From Thunnus maccoyii (Eukaryota; Chordata; Actinopteri; Scombriformes; Scombridae): a stretch of DNA of 64,000 nt. A model generated the notes under the pieces. It searched no databases and was not told where the DNA came from. It saw only the letters and a list, made by a program, of their open reading frames with translations. How positions within the stretch are numbered: the first letter of the stretch is position 1; each line of letters opens with the position of its first letter. The stretch spans positions 18,322,501-18,386,500 of the forward strand of contig NC_056550.1 in assembly GCF_910596095.1 (NCBI RefSeq). The letters run 5' to 3'. This document shows, one piece after another, positions 21,641 through 43,565 of this stretch. The position numbers and the translations under genes are program-made.

Positions 21641-23340
21641 AAATGGTGTTCCACTTGGACCTGAACAACGTGCACCTCATAAGGACAAGCCTGACAGTGA
21701 CAATCTCAAGCTCAACCTTGATGATTCACTAATATCTGAACAATGGAAAGAGTGCATCATCCCCAAGCTTAAGTCCATTCCAGAGGTCTTTGCTGTGGAT
21801 GGCCTGTTATACTGTCACACCACTGCTGTTAAACATCACATCAAGCTGCATGATAAAACACCTTTTAAGGAGAGGCCAAGGCCTATTTATCCCCGCAAAA
21901 GAGATGCAGTTAAGCAGCACTTCAAAGAACTGCTTGATGCAAGAATCAAAGAGTCAGAGCCCCTTTGCATCACCAATAGTCTTGGTGTGGAAAAAGGCTA
22001 TGCATCGATTACAGAAAGATAAATGCATGAACCATCAGAGATGCATATTCCCTCCTGAACACAGAGGATTTGCAGAATTCAATCGCATGCCACAGGGTGT
22101 CACAAATGCTCCAAACACTTTCCAACACCTCATGGAGAAGTGTGTCGATGACGGTATTTGTGTTTCTGGATGACTTAATCATGTCCTCAGACACATTGGA
22201 GCACACAGGAGCATGAAGTATGGCTCATGAAGGTGCTGAACCATCTTAAAGATTACAGCTTAAAGCTATCAACAGAAAAGTGTCATTTCTTTAAGACCTC
22301 AGTTAAGTACCTTGGTCATGTGGTTGATGCTCAAGGAGTCCATACTGCCTCACCTACTGTACGTCATACATACTGATGCTTGTCGTGAAGGCTTGGGGGC
22401 TGCAGACTACCAACAGCAGGAGGGGAACTTCAGAGTTGTAATGTATGCCAGTCGAGGTCTTTCCAAATGCATAAGAAACTACTCCACTCACAGGCTTGAA
22501 TTCTTAGCCCTAAAGTGGGCTGTTTATGAGAAGTTTAATGACTACCTTTATGACACAAGTTTCATTGTACTTATCAACAACCATCCCCTCACATACGTGT
22601 TAACATCTGCAAAGCTAGATGCTGCCGGACATCGCTAGTTAGCCACTCTTTCTACCTACTAGTTCACCATTAAGTACAGAATGGGGCAAACCAACTGTGA
22701 TGAAGATAACTGTGGGTTATCCCACCGGCCTCAAGACCTGCCTTATGAGGATGAAGCTTTCATTAAAGAGAGGGAAAACTGAGGATATGAAAAGACAGCT
22801 CTTGGATGCAAGAGATGACATAGGTCATGAAGCGTTCTCCGCCTTATGTCACCATCATCTTGTGACATTTAGAGGTGAACACCACCACCACCCAGAATAA
22901 CCTGTTGTTGCGCAGTCTCTTGCCATTGACCCCTCATTAGTACCTGGTGTTTTTGGTGAAGACACCTTACCATCCATGACATACTCTGACTGGTGCAGTG
23001 CTCAAAAAGATGATCCATCTCACATGTCATCAACTTTGTGAAGAGAGCTTTAAAACCCAGCTTCAGAGAGACAAATCTTGAGCATCCAGATGTCATTCTC
23101 AGGGAATGGAAAAGACTCAAATTCATAGATGGCATATTATAGAGGAGGTGGATTGACTGAGATAACCTTGTCTACCAGTTGATCTTACCTGAGCAGTTTA
23201 GAGAAAGGGCACAGCAGGGTGTGCATAATGATGTTGGCCACCTTGGTTACGAGCGTGCAATACACCTTGTTCGTAGCAGATTCTACTGGCCAAGAATGGA
23301 TAGAGCCATTGACGAAAAGTGCAAAAAATGTGAATGTTAA
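21640..23340 (+). mobile_element. Ty3/Gypsy retrotransposon pol fragments, unit 1
   Basis: Broken pieces of a pol polyprotein in order: N-terminal RT region with KHHIKLHDKTPFKERPRPI (about 21795-22020), RT core FNRMPQGVTNAPNTFQHLM (about 22075-22140), RNase H with HTDACREGLGAADYQ and LEFLALKWAVYEKFNDYL (about 22360-22640), and the integrase zinc-binding region (HLGYERAIHLV, about 23170-23340). Frameshifts, stops and deletions separate the pieces, and no LTRs are recognised. It abuts the MYH relic at about 23340. The same RNase H fragment and junction occur in unit 2. Confidence 0.85.
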
Positions 23341-23398
23341 CACATTGTTAAGATTCTGCTTTATTATCATAAAGTTTATAAAGATTTAGCATTATATT

Positions 23399-24330
23399 AT
23401 GTGCCATTCTCACGTAATCAGTCCAGACCAGTTCTCACCAACTGAAATACAAACATGCAGACTTCACATGTCATTCCTTCAGTAAGCTTACGTTTAAGTT
23501 CAATTCTACACAATTTGACACTAGTGACTTTAATCTTTTCCAGTGAGCATGAACTGATAGGTATTGTCAGAGATGGAGAAGATATGGAGTGGTGACTCAG
23601 TCCTCTTCTTGCCTCTGTATGCTGCTACACATACAGTGTCAGACATAGGAAGCCACTTGTAGGGATTCACGACGATGCAAGACTATCAGGATTAGGTCTG
23701 TAATAGTAGAGAATAAACACTGTTAAAGCATTTGCATATGTAGACCAAAATGATTACATTACATAAACATTGAATCAAATTGAATCTTATCCTCTGGTTT
23801 TCAGAGGTAAATGGCCACAGGGCCATACTGCTCCATCTCCGTGTCTGTGCTCATGGTGGCACTTTAATGGAGACTGTAAAAATGAGCGTGTCAAAGGTAT
23901 ATCATTATAATTTTGTAATAGAACGTGCAGTTTAATAATTTACATTATTCTTATTTCTTTTATAATGAACAATGTACCTCAGCTGATGCAGACAGAATTT
24001 CATTGTTATCCTGTGCATGTCAAGATGCTACAAAACAAAGTTTTAGGTAGTCAAATGTATTTTTCTTATTGGCTTATAAATTGATCTATAATTCCAACAA
24101 TAAACATAACATACAAAGCCTAAAATTAAACAATGGTCAACGTTAAGCAATGTAATTGCAAATGTCACATGTAAACATGCATTCAACAATTAACAGGGAC
24201 ATGCTGTAAGAACAGTTGACTGCACTCATCTGTCTCAAATGCCTGTCAGTTAGAGCTAAAGTCCAGCTCTGAGCCTGCCTCCTCATCATAAGAGCTCTGC
24301 TCAATTTGGTCAGGAATGTTTGACACCTTG
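23399..24330 (-). pseudogene. MYH relic, unit 1: 5' exons and promoter remnant
   Basis: Fragments in MYH order: exon 4 at about 23413-23442, exon 3 at about 23541-23700, part of exon 1 at about 23791-23854, the noncoding exon 2 at about 23977-24030, and exon 1/promoter homology at 24225-24330. The ATG (23852-23854) opens MSTDTEMEQYGPVAIYL and is followed directly by a TGA stop (23801-23803). Exon 2 and the rest of exon 1 are deleted. The P-loop exon and everything up to exon 25 are replaced by transposon DNA. With the rod fragments downstream it once formed a complete MYH gene. Confidence 0.88.
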
Positions 24331-24359
24331 TTGTGTGATAGAGACATGTTCAGTGTGTA

Positions 24360-24730
24360 TAAGTTAATAAGTATGTTGTTAGGTGGAGCGGAGCAGGTGG
24401 ACCCAAATGCAAGAGACAGCAACCAGTATGAACTGAAGAACTCTCTTTATATAGCCTTTGGAACAAAGCAAAACTGAATCGAATAGAAAAAAGACCCAAC
24501 AACACTGAACTGAAAACCAGGACTTAAATACAAACTAAACTGACGAGGGGATGAGGTACAGGTAGAACAAGAGGACAGGAAAGGAGCTGATAGACTGGGG
24601 AAGACACAGGGAGCAGGGCAGGGCAAATGAGACAGATGCAGGGCAGGTGTGGAGGGAAGTGTGGAGGGTAAAGCAAGCTGGGGACACAGGAGGAAAAACA
24701 CAGGACAAAAAGACACCCAGAAAAACAATC
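24360..24730. mobile_element. Unclassified interspersed repeat
   Basis: Begins near ggtggagcggagcaggtgga and runs through cagacttaaat-like purine-rich sequence to about 24730. It resembles repeats common in fish genomes that start with a GGTGGACCCAAATGCA-type motif. In unit 2 only the first ~40 bp remain (49302-49340), the rest being deleted. The ORFs on its minus strand are low-complexity and not considered real. Confidence 0.5.
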
Positions 24731-27550
24731 CTCTTATATATCCAATAAGCCCATCTAAGAATATACATGAATAAACTTAAATATACAAGTACACTGTAAC
24801 CTGCAAACTCTCTATTTCCAATTTCATGATGTTGCAGTTCTTCTAACATGGCACACAGAGGCTGTAAATGCAAATTATTCAAATCTACAGAAACAAATGC
24901 TACTCCTTACATAATATGTTGAAGATGAGTTAAGGAGAGTCCAGCCATTGAACAGACGCCTGTCACTCTCTGGATAAGAACATCTGCTAAATGCTCTGAA
25001 TGTAAATACAGAAGACATGTGGAATTAACGGCCTGGTGTATAAACTGATGCATCTTTGACGTCTAACTAGGTGTGTCAAACTCCTCAGTAACATTTCACA
25101 ACTAGTGTAAAAGCAAACTTCAATTTCCTGTACAAGGGCTTTTAATTGAATAGGCAGCCTAATGATGCATACCAAAATACATCAAGTACAGTTTCAAATT
25201 AATTCTGCTTAAAATATGTAAAGTGTTATTACATTACATTTGTTAGATATTATTTATATGACATTTACATCCACATTGTCCATATGTAACCTAAATATTT
25301 CATTCTGATAAAACATATATAAATAAACTTATAACTAAGTCTTCAAAATTAATATAATTGTACACAAGGTTGAAAATTACTGCCAGTAACAGATGACAAT
25401 ATTATGAGGCTGACATATTTTGGAACTTGATTGGACTTGTAGATACTGAGTAAACCAGTTATGTCCACAGTGTACCCAGTAGTAAATTGCAAAAGTGCAT
25501 GGCGTCGTTTGTGGGTTTTTTATTCCAATAAATCTAGAGGTTGAAATAATTTCAAGTTGACACAGTTTATGATAGCCACTTGTGTCTTGTTCATCTTGAT
25601 ATCACAGCCAGTAATTAGGTTTAAATTTGGAGAAGGATTGAAATGTCATTCGTGTATAGTTGCAGCAGGACATAAATCTGCTGATATCTGAAATAAAACT
25701 CAGACGGATGGTCTTTCCATTAATGCTGAACAGGTGTTATATGTCTCCTGCAAATAGACTTTAAGAGGGATTGCCAACTCATATAATTTAACACCAGAAA
25801 TAAGTTCCTCACAAACATCATTGATGATTTACTGTAAAGAATAAAAAAGATGCAGTTTTTAAGTGAAAGGGGTTAATAGTTTGACATAAGTTCAAATGCC
25901 GTAAAGAGAAAGTTTGGGATCATCTCCAGAATCACCTTTCATTACCAAGTTTTGCACAGACATGGCTTATTATTTGCCATCTTATAAGCAGATCACGAGG
26001 TATTACCACGGTCAAAGATAAGTTCAGCTAAGGGAGGGAGCGATAGGGAGTGATTCACATTTGGCATAGAGATGGATGTATTTTTAGGACACATTTAGGT
26101 ATGTTGTTAACGCCATATCTCAAGTTTAAAGATATAATTTATTTGTTAAATGTATTAATTAACTTGATGAATCAAGTACAATATAATATGTATATTTATT
26201 GTAGTTGTCCTGGGGTTGGGTAGAATTGCCAGAAAAGTACAGAGCTGACACAGATGGAGCTCACTTAAGGACATTATTGCTCTCATCTTTGTGGTACACT
26301 GAAGTACACTGAAATTTGCAGGTCAGCCAAGGTGGACCCACCAACCCTTCCCAGTACACATATGACTGTTGTGTCTTAACCTTTTGTATAGGTTTCTGAA
26401 AAGCATACAGGATAGGGTTGATCCAGCTCCCATCTTTCTCTAAAATGCTAAAATAAGCAAATATTTCCTGATCTAGACTGTTTTGGTTAAATTAGGGATA
26501 AAAAAAAGAAAGCGGGCACAATAAAGGTTTCAGTATGATTGAAACAAACTATTTTGGGCAACATTTTGTCTGACCATGTCTGAAGGCAAAAATGATTATA
26601 GTTGTTCCGAACAGCCCCTCTTGAAGGAGGGATGAAAAACCTGTAGACCATAGACTATATATAGGTTTATATCTTTAAACTTTAACACTTAAGGCCATAG
26701 GAGGCCTAAGTGTTATATCTCATATATAGTCAAGCATTTCACACTCTGAAATAACATCCCACTTACAGCGGACTGAAGGCTAGCTTAGTGAAGACACCAC
26801 TAAACAGCCTGCCTACCAGCTAACTACAACTAGGCTACTTCTCTTCATAAAATCACACCATCGAGTGCAGGTAATGTTAATAATTCATAGTGCCAAGTAC
26901 TGTAGTGATGCGACTGAATAAACATAAACTCTTGTAACAGTCGCTAATGCATGTAACAGCATTTATGGAAACCTGTGGCTTTTAGCCAGCATGCTAATTA
27001 TTTATTCATTATGTTAGCTGCCTGTACGTGCTGAAATGATAACTGATGTGAATAAGTTTATGGTGACTGACTCTGTCAGTCTCAGCTAACAAGGAAGACA
27101 TGGTGTCAATTTGTCATGAAGAAACATCTTTCTGTACCCTTAATATAACCGAATAAAATTATATTCTACTTTATTTATTAGCTTTGAAAACACCTGCTGC
27201 AGAGGTCTACAGGTGTGAGTTCCAAACCTGGTCACAGACTGTGAATAACATAAGATTATTGAGTGATTGAAGTGACTATTATCAACATGCTAAGCAGATA
27301 TATAGTTACTTTATCTCACCACCTGATTATTATAATGTGACCTACAGCAATCTGATTAAGTTGTGGCAAACTGTGAGTAAATAAAGTTATCAGGTTTTAA
27401 AATTGTCAATTTCATTAACCTCAGGGCACAGAAGTGAAACACTATTTTGCATCCACAGCAAACCTCTGGGGTATAGGAGACAGCAAAATCCAGCTTTGGG
27501 CTGCAGCGGAGACCATGTATAGTAGTTATGTTGCAAATTTAACTTATTCT
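24731..27550. other. Intergenic DNA conserved with unit 2
   Basis: No gene seen. It aligns by eye with 49380-52700 through shared marker strings such as ctgagtaaaccagttatgtc and ggttgatccagctcccatct. This is duplicated noncoding DNA with small indels. Confidence 0.6.
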
Positions 27551-27574
27551 TAATGACAATTGTAAACCACCCAG

Positions 27575-28030
27575 ATAGCAAAATTGCTGTGGCCCATATC
27601 CGGCCCACACCGGACACTTTTATGTAGCCCACATACCACATGGAATGATGGCATTTGGGCGGTCCGCTCCTGTTTGCCAGATCTGGGCCACAAGCAAACC
27701 ATAGCATTACTGCATGTCAACCAAAAACGAACCAAATAAACAATATCTGGCCCAAATCTGGACCACAGTTCATTTTTATTCTGGCCCTGATCCGGCCTAC
27801 ATTCCATATCCTCATTTGGCCCAAATACTGCATGGAATGATGGCACTGGGGCGTTCCACTCCTGTTTGCCAGAGCCAGGCAACAAGAGAGCCATAGCAAT
27901 ACCACATGTCAACCAAGAAAGAACCAAATAAACAAGAACTGGCCCACATTCCTAATGTTCATATGGCTCACATCCTGCATGGAATGGTGGCATTTTGGCA
28001 ATGCACTCCTGTTTGCCAGCTCAGAGGGTC
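27575..28030. repeat. Minisatellite of the GATCTGGGCC type, about 3 degenerate copies
   Basis: Three related blocks (about 27590-27720, 27775-27905 and 27935-28025) each contain catggaatgatggca and ctcctgtttgccag, with tggccca/tccggccca motifs between. This repeat style is widespread in fish. It is not found at the matching place in unit 2 (about 52640-52740). Confidence 0.75.
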
Positions 28031-29494
28031 TTTGGAGCTGATATTGGAGCCGCTATTTCATGTTAGCTTGTAAAGCTATCATAAAATACGATCAGTTTAT
28101 GAGACTTTTTGAGACCTAGTCAATATTTTATGTCCTGTTAGTGGTAGCTGTGGAAATTTATGACGGCTTTACAAGATGTACAAATAAGAACCCATATCTA
28201 TTAAGAAATGTATACACTGTTGGTGAAATTAAAATGTTGTGAGGACTTGAGATTGTGAGGCTGAAGTTGAAATAGTGCAAGTGTTAGAAAAACTAAAAAT
28301 ATTGACAAATTGGGACGGTTTGGATTGTCTTTAACTTGTATTAGCTAGTTGTGCATAAGTGTCAATTTTTTATTTTACCAAAACACAAGCATTAGTGCAT
28401 TAAGTAAGCCTATTAAGTATACATGCAACACATTCTTTGTGTTTGAATGTGTTTAATGCTTTCCAACATTAGGATTTATGTGACTATTAGAATTTTATTC
28501 AGAATCTAATAAACTCCATCTTATAATCCCTCTGTCACTCTGCTATATAAAATATTTGATTTCAGTACAGTACATTATACAAACTACCAAAATAAAACAT
28601 CCTGCTTTGTATTTTGTTCATTTGAATTACTTGGTATATGTATTCTTAATTGAAATTAATCATATTTTAATTCTGCGTCGGGTAAAAATACTTAATCTGT
28701 GTATTAGATGTACTGTGAGGGAGATATCAGATTTTATTAGCAGCATGTACAATTTATTTGATGACTGTACACATTTTCCGTTAGGGTAAGGTTATACAGC
28801 ATGGTCAAAAATAGAAAGGCATTTACAAGGCTGGCCATACGTGTCGCTAAGCAAACTGATGTCAGAGGCTACTGGAGTACATATAAGGTGGTACATAAGG
28901 TGTTATATGCCTGCATAGCTGTGAATGACTTCTATTTCATCCACAACTAAACGTCCTGCTTTACTACATGCCAGATACAATGATGTGTCAATGATATTAG
29001 AATGTATTGCTTGTACAGTAAGTGTTTGAAGAGGACTGCACAATTTATGCACAGATGTTTCGGCTTTGTTTTGCTGTGATAACCGTGAAATGGTGTCACC
29101 AATCATTTCAGTTGATAAGAGAGTTTATAGGTCTTTCTGCACAGTTCATGATTGCTGACAGCTCTGAAATTGCTTTGGTTCAAAGAAGATGGAGTATGGC
29201 ATGCTTAGCTTACTGTAAGATAATAGAAGTGGAACGTCATTACTGCCAACGTTTTGGAGCTCATGTATTGTTCCTAAATTTTGCAATAGATCATATGGTT
29301 TTGGTTTTTTATTATTATTATTATTTTTTACAGTAATTACATAAGCTCTTTTCTGTTGCACTTTCAACATTTTTAGAGCATCCTCACATGAATGTTTCAG
29401 TTTTTTGTTTTGTTTTTTACAGTAATTATATAAGTTCTTCTCTGTCACTTGTGCATACATTCATAAGCTCTGAGTAAGAATTTAGGGAAGACTA
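28031..29494. other. Intergenic DNA
   Basis: AT-rich and without a recognisable gene. The part 29150-29470 matches 54485-54750 plus 56200-56245 of unit 2, on either side of the unit-2-specific insertion. The ORF at 29022-29336 ends in an ATT-repeat tract and has no domain. Confidence 0.55.
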
Positions 29495-29523
29495 CCCCCC
29501 CCCCCCCCCCCCCCCCCCCCCCC
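29495..29523. repeat. Poly-C tract (29 consecutive C)
   Basis: Uninterrupted C homopolymer between gggaagacta and actattgaaac. The matching site in unit 2 (after gggaagact, 56400) has no such run. Confidence 0.95.
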
Positions 29524-29816
29524 ACTATTGAAACACTTGTTGCTGGATGTGCCCATTCAATCTGTGTGATAAAATTCAATGATATTTTTAACATTTTACA
29601 TTAAACATGTTGCTTTTGTAATGGTAAATTGATGCAGAGTAAGTGGTCAACGTCTGCTGATTGGACTCTTTCAGCCTAATCTGCAGTATGTACCATAGTA
29701 CAATGTAAGTTTTAATTTCACTGAAAAAAGTATGTACTTTTTGAAAGATGACATCTTTGGGCACAGCATTCAAAATCCATACAGAGACATAATCCTATAT
29801 GCTGTTCCATTTACAG

Positions 29817-30084
29817 CAGTGGTTCTCAAAGTGGGCACCAGGGACCCCCCAGGGTCCTTGAGAGGGTTCCAGGGGGTCCCCAGCAAAAAGGGGATTCAAT
29901 TATCTTTACTATAATTCCATCCATACGTAATACAATGACAGCGTGTATGGCTATTTTGGTAATGGGTTTCATACACTTTCTGTGATAAAATATTTAAAAG
30001 CAAAATTCTTATCTGATGGGGGTCCATGGTCTAATTTGTGTCAGTTTACGGGGCCCTAATGTGAAAAAAAATTGAGAACCACTG
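29817..30084. mobile_element. hAT-like MITE with inverted terminal repeats
   Basis: Left end cagtggttctcaaa (29817-29830); right end attgagaaccactg (30071-30084), imperfect inverted repeats typical of short hAT elements. Length 268 bp. Flanks atttacag and atctagaa could be a decayed 8-bp target duplication. It has no coding capacity. Unit 2 keeps the right half only. Confidence 0.8.
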
Positions 30085-30439
30085 ATCTAGAACATTCTTG
30101 AAATAACTTTCAATGAAATTGTGTCCACATAAATTTCAGGCACTAAAATGTGATGATAAAAATTTCCTATAGATTGAACAGATTATATTAAGAGGAGAAC
30201 ATATGGACATTTTTAAGCTTTTTTTTTCTGCACCATCAAGAAATTAAGCTAATATCAGTGCAAAACCATAGCCAGCTATATCAATTATAAATTTACATGG
30301 ATTCAATTAGGTCAGATGAAACACCTTAATGGTCTTCAGTGGGAAACTGATGTTGTACATTACAGTTAAAGATCATATTATCCCTTTACTGCTTTTTGAC
30401 CTTCACACCATCCCATATTTTTTATCTTTCTGATGAATC

Positions 30440-30975
30440 AAATGCAGACTATAGAGGTAGGACAGGAACAGTTCAGTGAGTTTATTGTCAAAAGTGAAGA
30501 TACAAAAGCTTAAAGGTATGGGTGACAAGTCCAAACAGCTGTGGTATTAAATCCACAGAGTTGCAGGGATGAGATACAGAAGAGTCCAACCAGGCAGGCA
30601 AACAGATGCGTAAATGGTACAGGTCCTGGTAACCAAAAACAGAGGCTTGAGAGCACTGAGAAAAAGCAACATGTCAACAACAATGATCTGACAAGGGAAC
30701 AAAGGATCTGGGCCAGTATATGAATTGAGTGGCTGCAGGTGAGGAGTGAGTGGAGTAGGCCAGGTAGGGACTGATGAGAAGTGGGAACAGGTGTATAGAT
30801 GAGGAAAGGAGGGAAAGTCCAAGGGCATCTGGTGGACAGCTTGAGGACGGCAGGTCTGGGGAGTTGGAGGACAGAACATGACCAGGGAGACGTGAGCAGA
30901 GAGTAATGCAGACGGCTGGGGATAAGTGAGTGTGGTTGCAGAGAGGGACTGAGGAGCAGATTGTGACAGAACCCC
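30440..30975. mobile_element. Unclassified interspersed repeat, copy in unit 1
   Basis: Begins near caaatgcagactatagaggt, contains cagtgagtttattgtc and aagtgaagatacaaaagctt, and ends near gcagattgtgacagaacccc. A clear homologue is at 57325-57925. This repeat class with a GTGACAG-CCCCCC end is common in fishes. No enzyme is encoded; the long ORFs on its minus strand are repeat translations. Confidence 0.6.
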
Positions 30976-31394
30976 CCCTTAAGGGAAGGATATCATAGGT
31001 CCCACCAAGCTGATCAGGAATACAGAGTGGGTGTAGGGGTCTGGAGAGGAAGGGATTCAGGGGCAAGTGGCCTGTGGGCTAAGAATGGAGCCAGGGATCT
31101 TAGGTGGACAGCCTGGGGTTGGACAGGGGCATAACAGATCTGGAGGGTAACCAGGATGAAGGACTGAAGGGAAGCAGGTCTGGAGGGTAATTGAAAATTG
31201 CAATCGGTGCATCATTAACATTAATATAAAATCAAAGCTGTGTCATTTTTGTTTAATGTAGACCTTTTTTATTTGTATGTCAGCTCTTTGACCGTGCCAG
31301 AGTGGAGCACTGGAGCCCATCTTTTAACTTGACTCAGACTCAGCCTTGATGACTCAGACTCGGACTCGAGACTTAGTGACTCGACTACAACACT
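30976..31394. other. Repeat-derived DNA between the interspersed repeat and the DIRS scar
   Basis: Contains tctggagggtaa twice (near 31138 and 31177) and a run of gactcagactc/gactcggactcgag motifs (31330-31400) seen in common fish repeats. No gene. Confidence 0.45.
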
Positions 31395-31490
31395 GCCTGA
31401 TTGACCGCTATGTACATGCAAATTTCATCCACCGTCATTCCACCTATTCTTATAGAACTAGGGTTACAATAATATAACCTTCATTACATA
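31395..31490 (+). mobile_element. DIRS terminal-repeat scar downstream of gene 2
   Basis: Short remnant: ctgattgaccgctatgtaca through tcttatagaactagggttac, ending aataatataacc. It matches the outer part of the DIRS right terminal repeat at 1290-1425 and 60400-60540. Nothing else of the element remains here. Confidence 0.65.
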
Positions 31491-31494
31491 GAAT

Positions 31495-32053
31495 GCTGAA
31501 AATGTTTTTGTTAATGGTATGGGGAAAAGAGTAACAAAGTTCATTATCCATCGGTTTGGATAAATGACATGCTAATGGGAATTAATTGTGGCTCTGAAGG
31601 TTATATTTTGCCTATGATGCTGTAATTATGTTTAAATTATGACTCTTAATTTCTGCCTCTGTAAAATGTGAAGGTGTCTTCTAAGCTTGAACCTGACAAT
31701 GCTATCACTCTTCCAAAAAGTCTCATTTTACTGGACATTGCCATGTGGGTATGAATCATGATTATTCCTAGTGAAGTAAAATGTTAATATTGAGCTGAAA
31801 AACATCATCATCCAGCCAACTAGATAAGTGATGTACCGCAACACAAATTCTAGCCAAGTTAACTGATGCAGCTACTGTGTTGAACACTGTGTGCTCAAGT
31901 GTGACTTAAAGAGAAACTAGAGAGTAAATAATACAGAATAAATATAAAATTATGAGAAAAAAAAGTTTATTGAATGAATACATTGTAAGAAGACAATTCA
32001 ACAGCTAGATCATATTTTATGATCTCTGTTGAAAGGCGCCCAAAGGATGTCTC
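31495..32053 (-). other. 3' flank and 3'UTR of MYH gene 2
   Basis: Closely similar to 1426-2027 and 60545-61117. The 3'UTR occupies roughly the last 105 bp before the stop (minus sense). Confidence 0.75.
31966..31971 (-). terminator. Polyadenylation signal of MYH gene 2
   Basis: AATAAA on minus, about 85 bp beyond the stop codon, at the same relative place as in genes 1 and 3. Confidence 0.8.
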
Positions 32054-42720
<10,667 letters not shown>

Positions 42721-42739
42721 GGTGGCACTTTAGTGGAGA
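42721..42739 (-). other. 5'UTR part of the start-codon exon, gene 2
   Basis: Nineteen bases between the acceptor (ct at 42740-42741) and the ATG at 42718-42720. Confidence 0.8.
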
Positions 42740-42822
42740 CTGAAAAGATAGTGTTAAAATATCAGCATGATGTCGTAATGGTGTTGTATCCATCTGATGT
42801 TGGAGATTTTGACATCTTTTAC

Positions 42823-42876
42823 CTCAGCTGGTTCCAAAAAATGATGAGTGGTAGAGTATCTGGTGGAGTCAAGATG
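42823..42876 (-). other. Noncoding exon 2 (5'UTR), gene 2
   Basis: A 54-nt exon with GT donor (ac at 42821-42822) and AG acceptor (ct at 42877-42878), matching gene 1. Confidence 0.75.
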
Positions 42877-43417
42877 CTATAGAAAAGATGATTAAACGTG
42901 AGTACAATAACTTTTTTCAGTTTGGTTTTCTCATTTTAAATCTTCCTGGCAAAAAGTCAGTTTTAGAGCAGTCAAGCATGAAGGTGGTAAAACTTATTCA
43001 GATTTAACTAATAAGTGCTAGCTGTATTCAGTTGAATCATGAAAGTTCAATTCTCTCCCATCCCCTCAACTGCCCCCCACAATCAGAGAAATAGTACTGC
43101 TCTTAATGATCACTTAGTATACAGTATGTGTTGAGACAGGATGTGTACTGGATGTCAACACAAATGAATTAATTGTGCGATTTCTGGAAAAGAAAACTAC
43201 TTAAATGGGTTCAGAGTATTTCAAGTACATTGTTTTGGAATAATGTTGTCTGCTCAGGACTACTTTGATATGACATGAAATTTCACCTGAATATCATCTA
43301 AAACAAAGATAACTCTGACAAAGAATCATGGATAATATGCATTAGTAATTAGCAACACATTAACTTTATCCACTGATCAATAGGAATTCAAACTAAGATC
43401 ACAGTCGATACACTCAC

Positions 43418-43439
43418 CTGTGTTGGGTGCCTACCAGTT
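43418..43439 (-). other. Noncoding exon 1 (5'UTR), gene 2
   Basis: Ends at a CAG|GTGAGT donor. The upstream limit is inferred from TATA spacing. Confidence 0.65.
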
Positions 43440-43565
43440 CATGCAGAAGTCCAGGGCTGCCTCTTTTATAGAGGGTGGGAGTGCTTGGTCAGCTGTAGTC
43501 TCTCACTCAGTTTGGTCATGGCCTCATCCTGTTGCTTATTTTGTGGCAGTGATGTTTATGCAGCT
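43440..43565 (-). promoter_or_regulatory. TATA-box core promoter of MYH gene 2 with E-box
   Basis: TATAAAA at 43464-43470 and a CAGCTG E-box at 43490-43495, followed upstream by the conserved cagtttggtcatggcctcat block. The E-box is 8 bp nearer to the TATA box than in gene 1. Confidence 0.75.

Noticed and set aside
24447..24882. Minus-strand ORFs of about 93-115 aa as a host gene
   Set aside because: Proline/serine/leucine-rich reads of an interspersed repeat, with no conserved domain and partly deleted in unit 2.
29022..29460. ORFs on both strands near the ATT repeat
   Set aside because: They overlap each other and include a simple repeat, and the unit 2 counterpart does not keep the frames.
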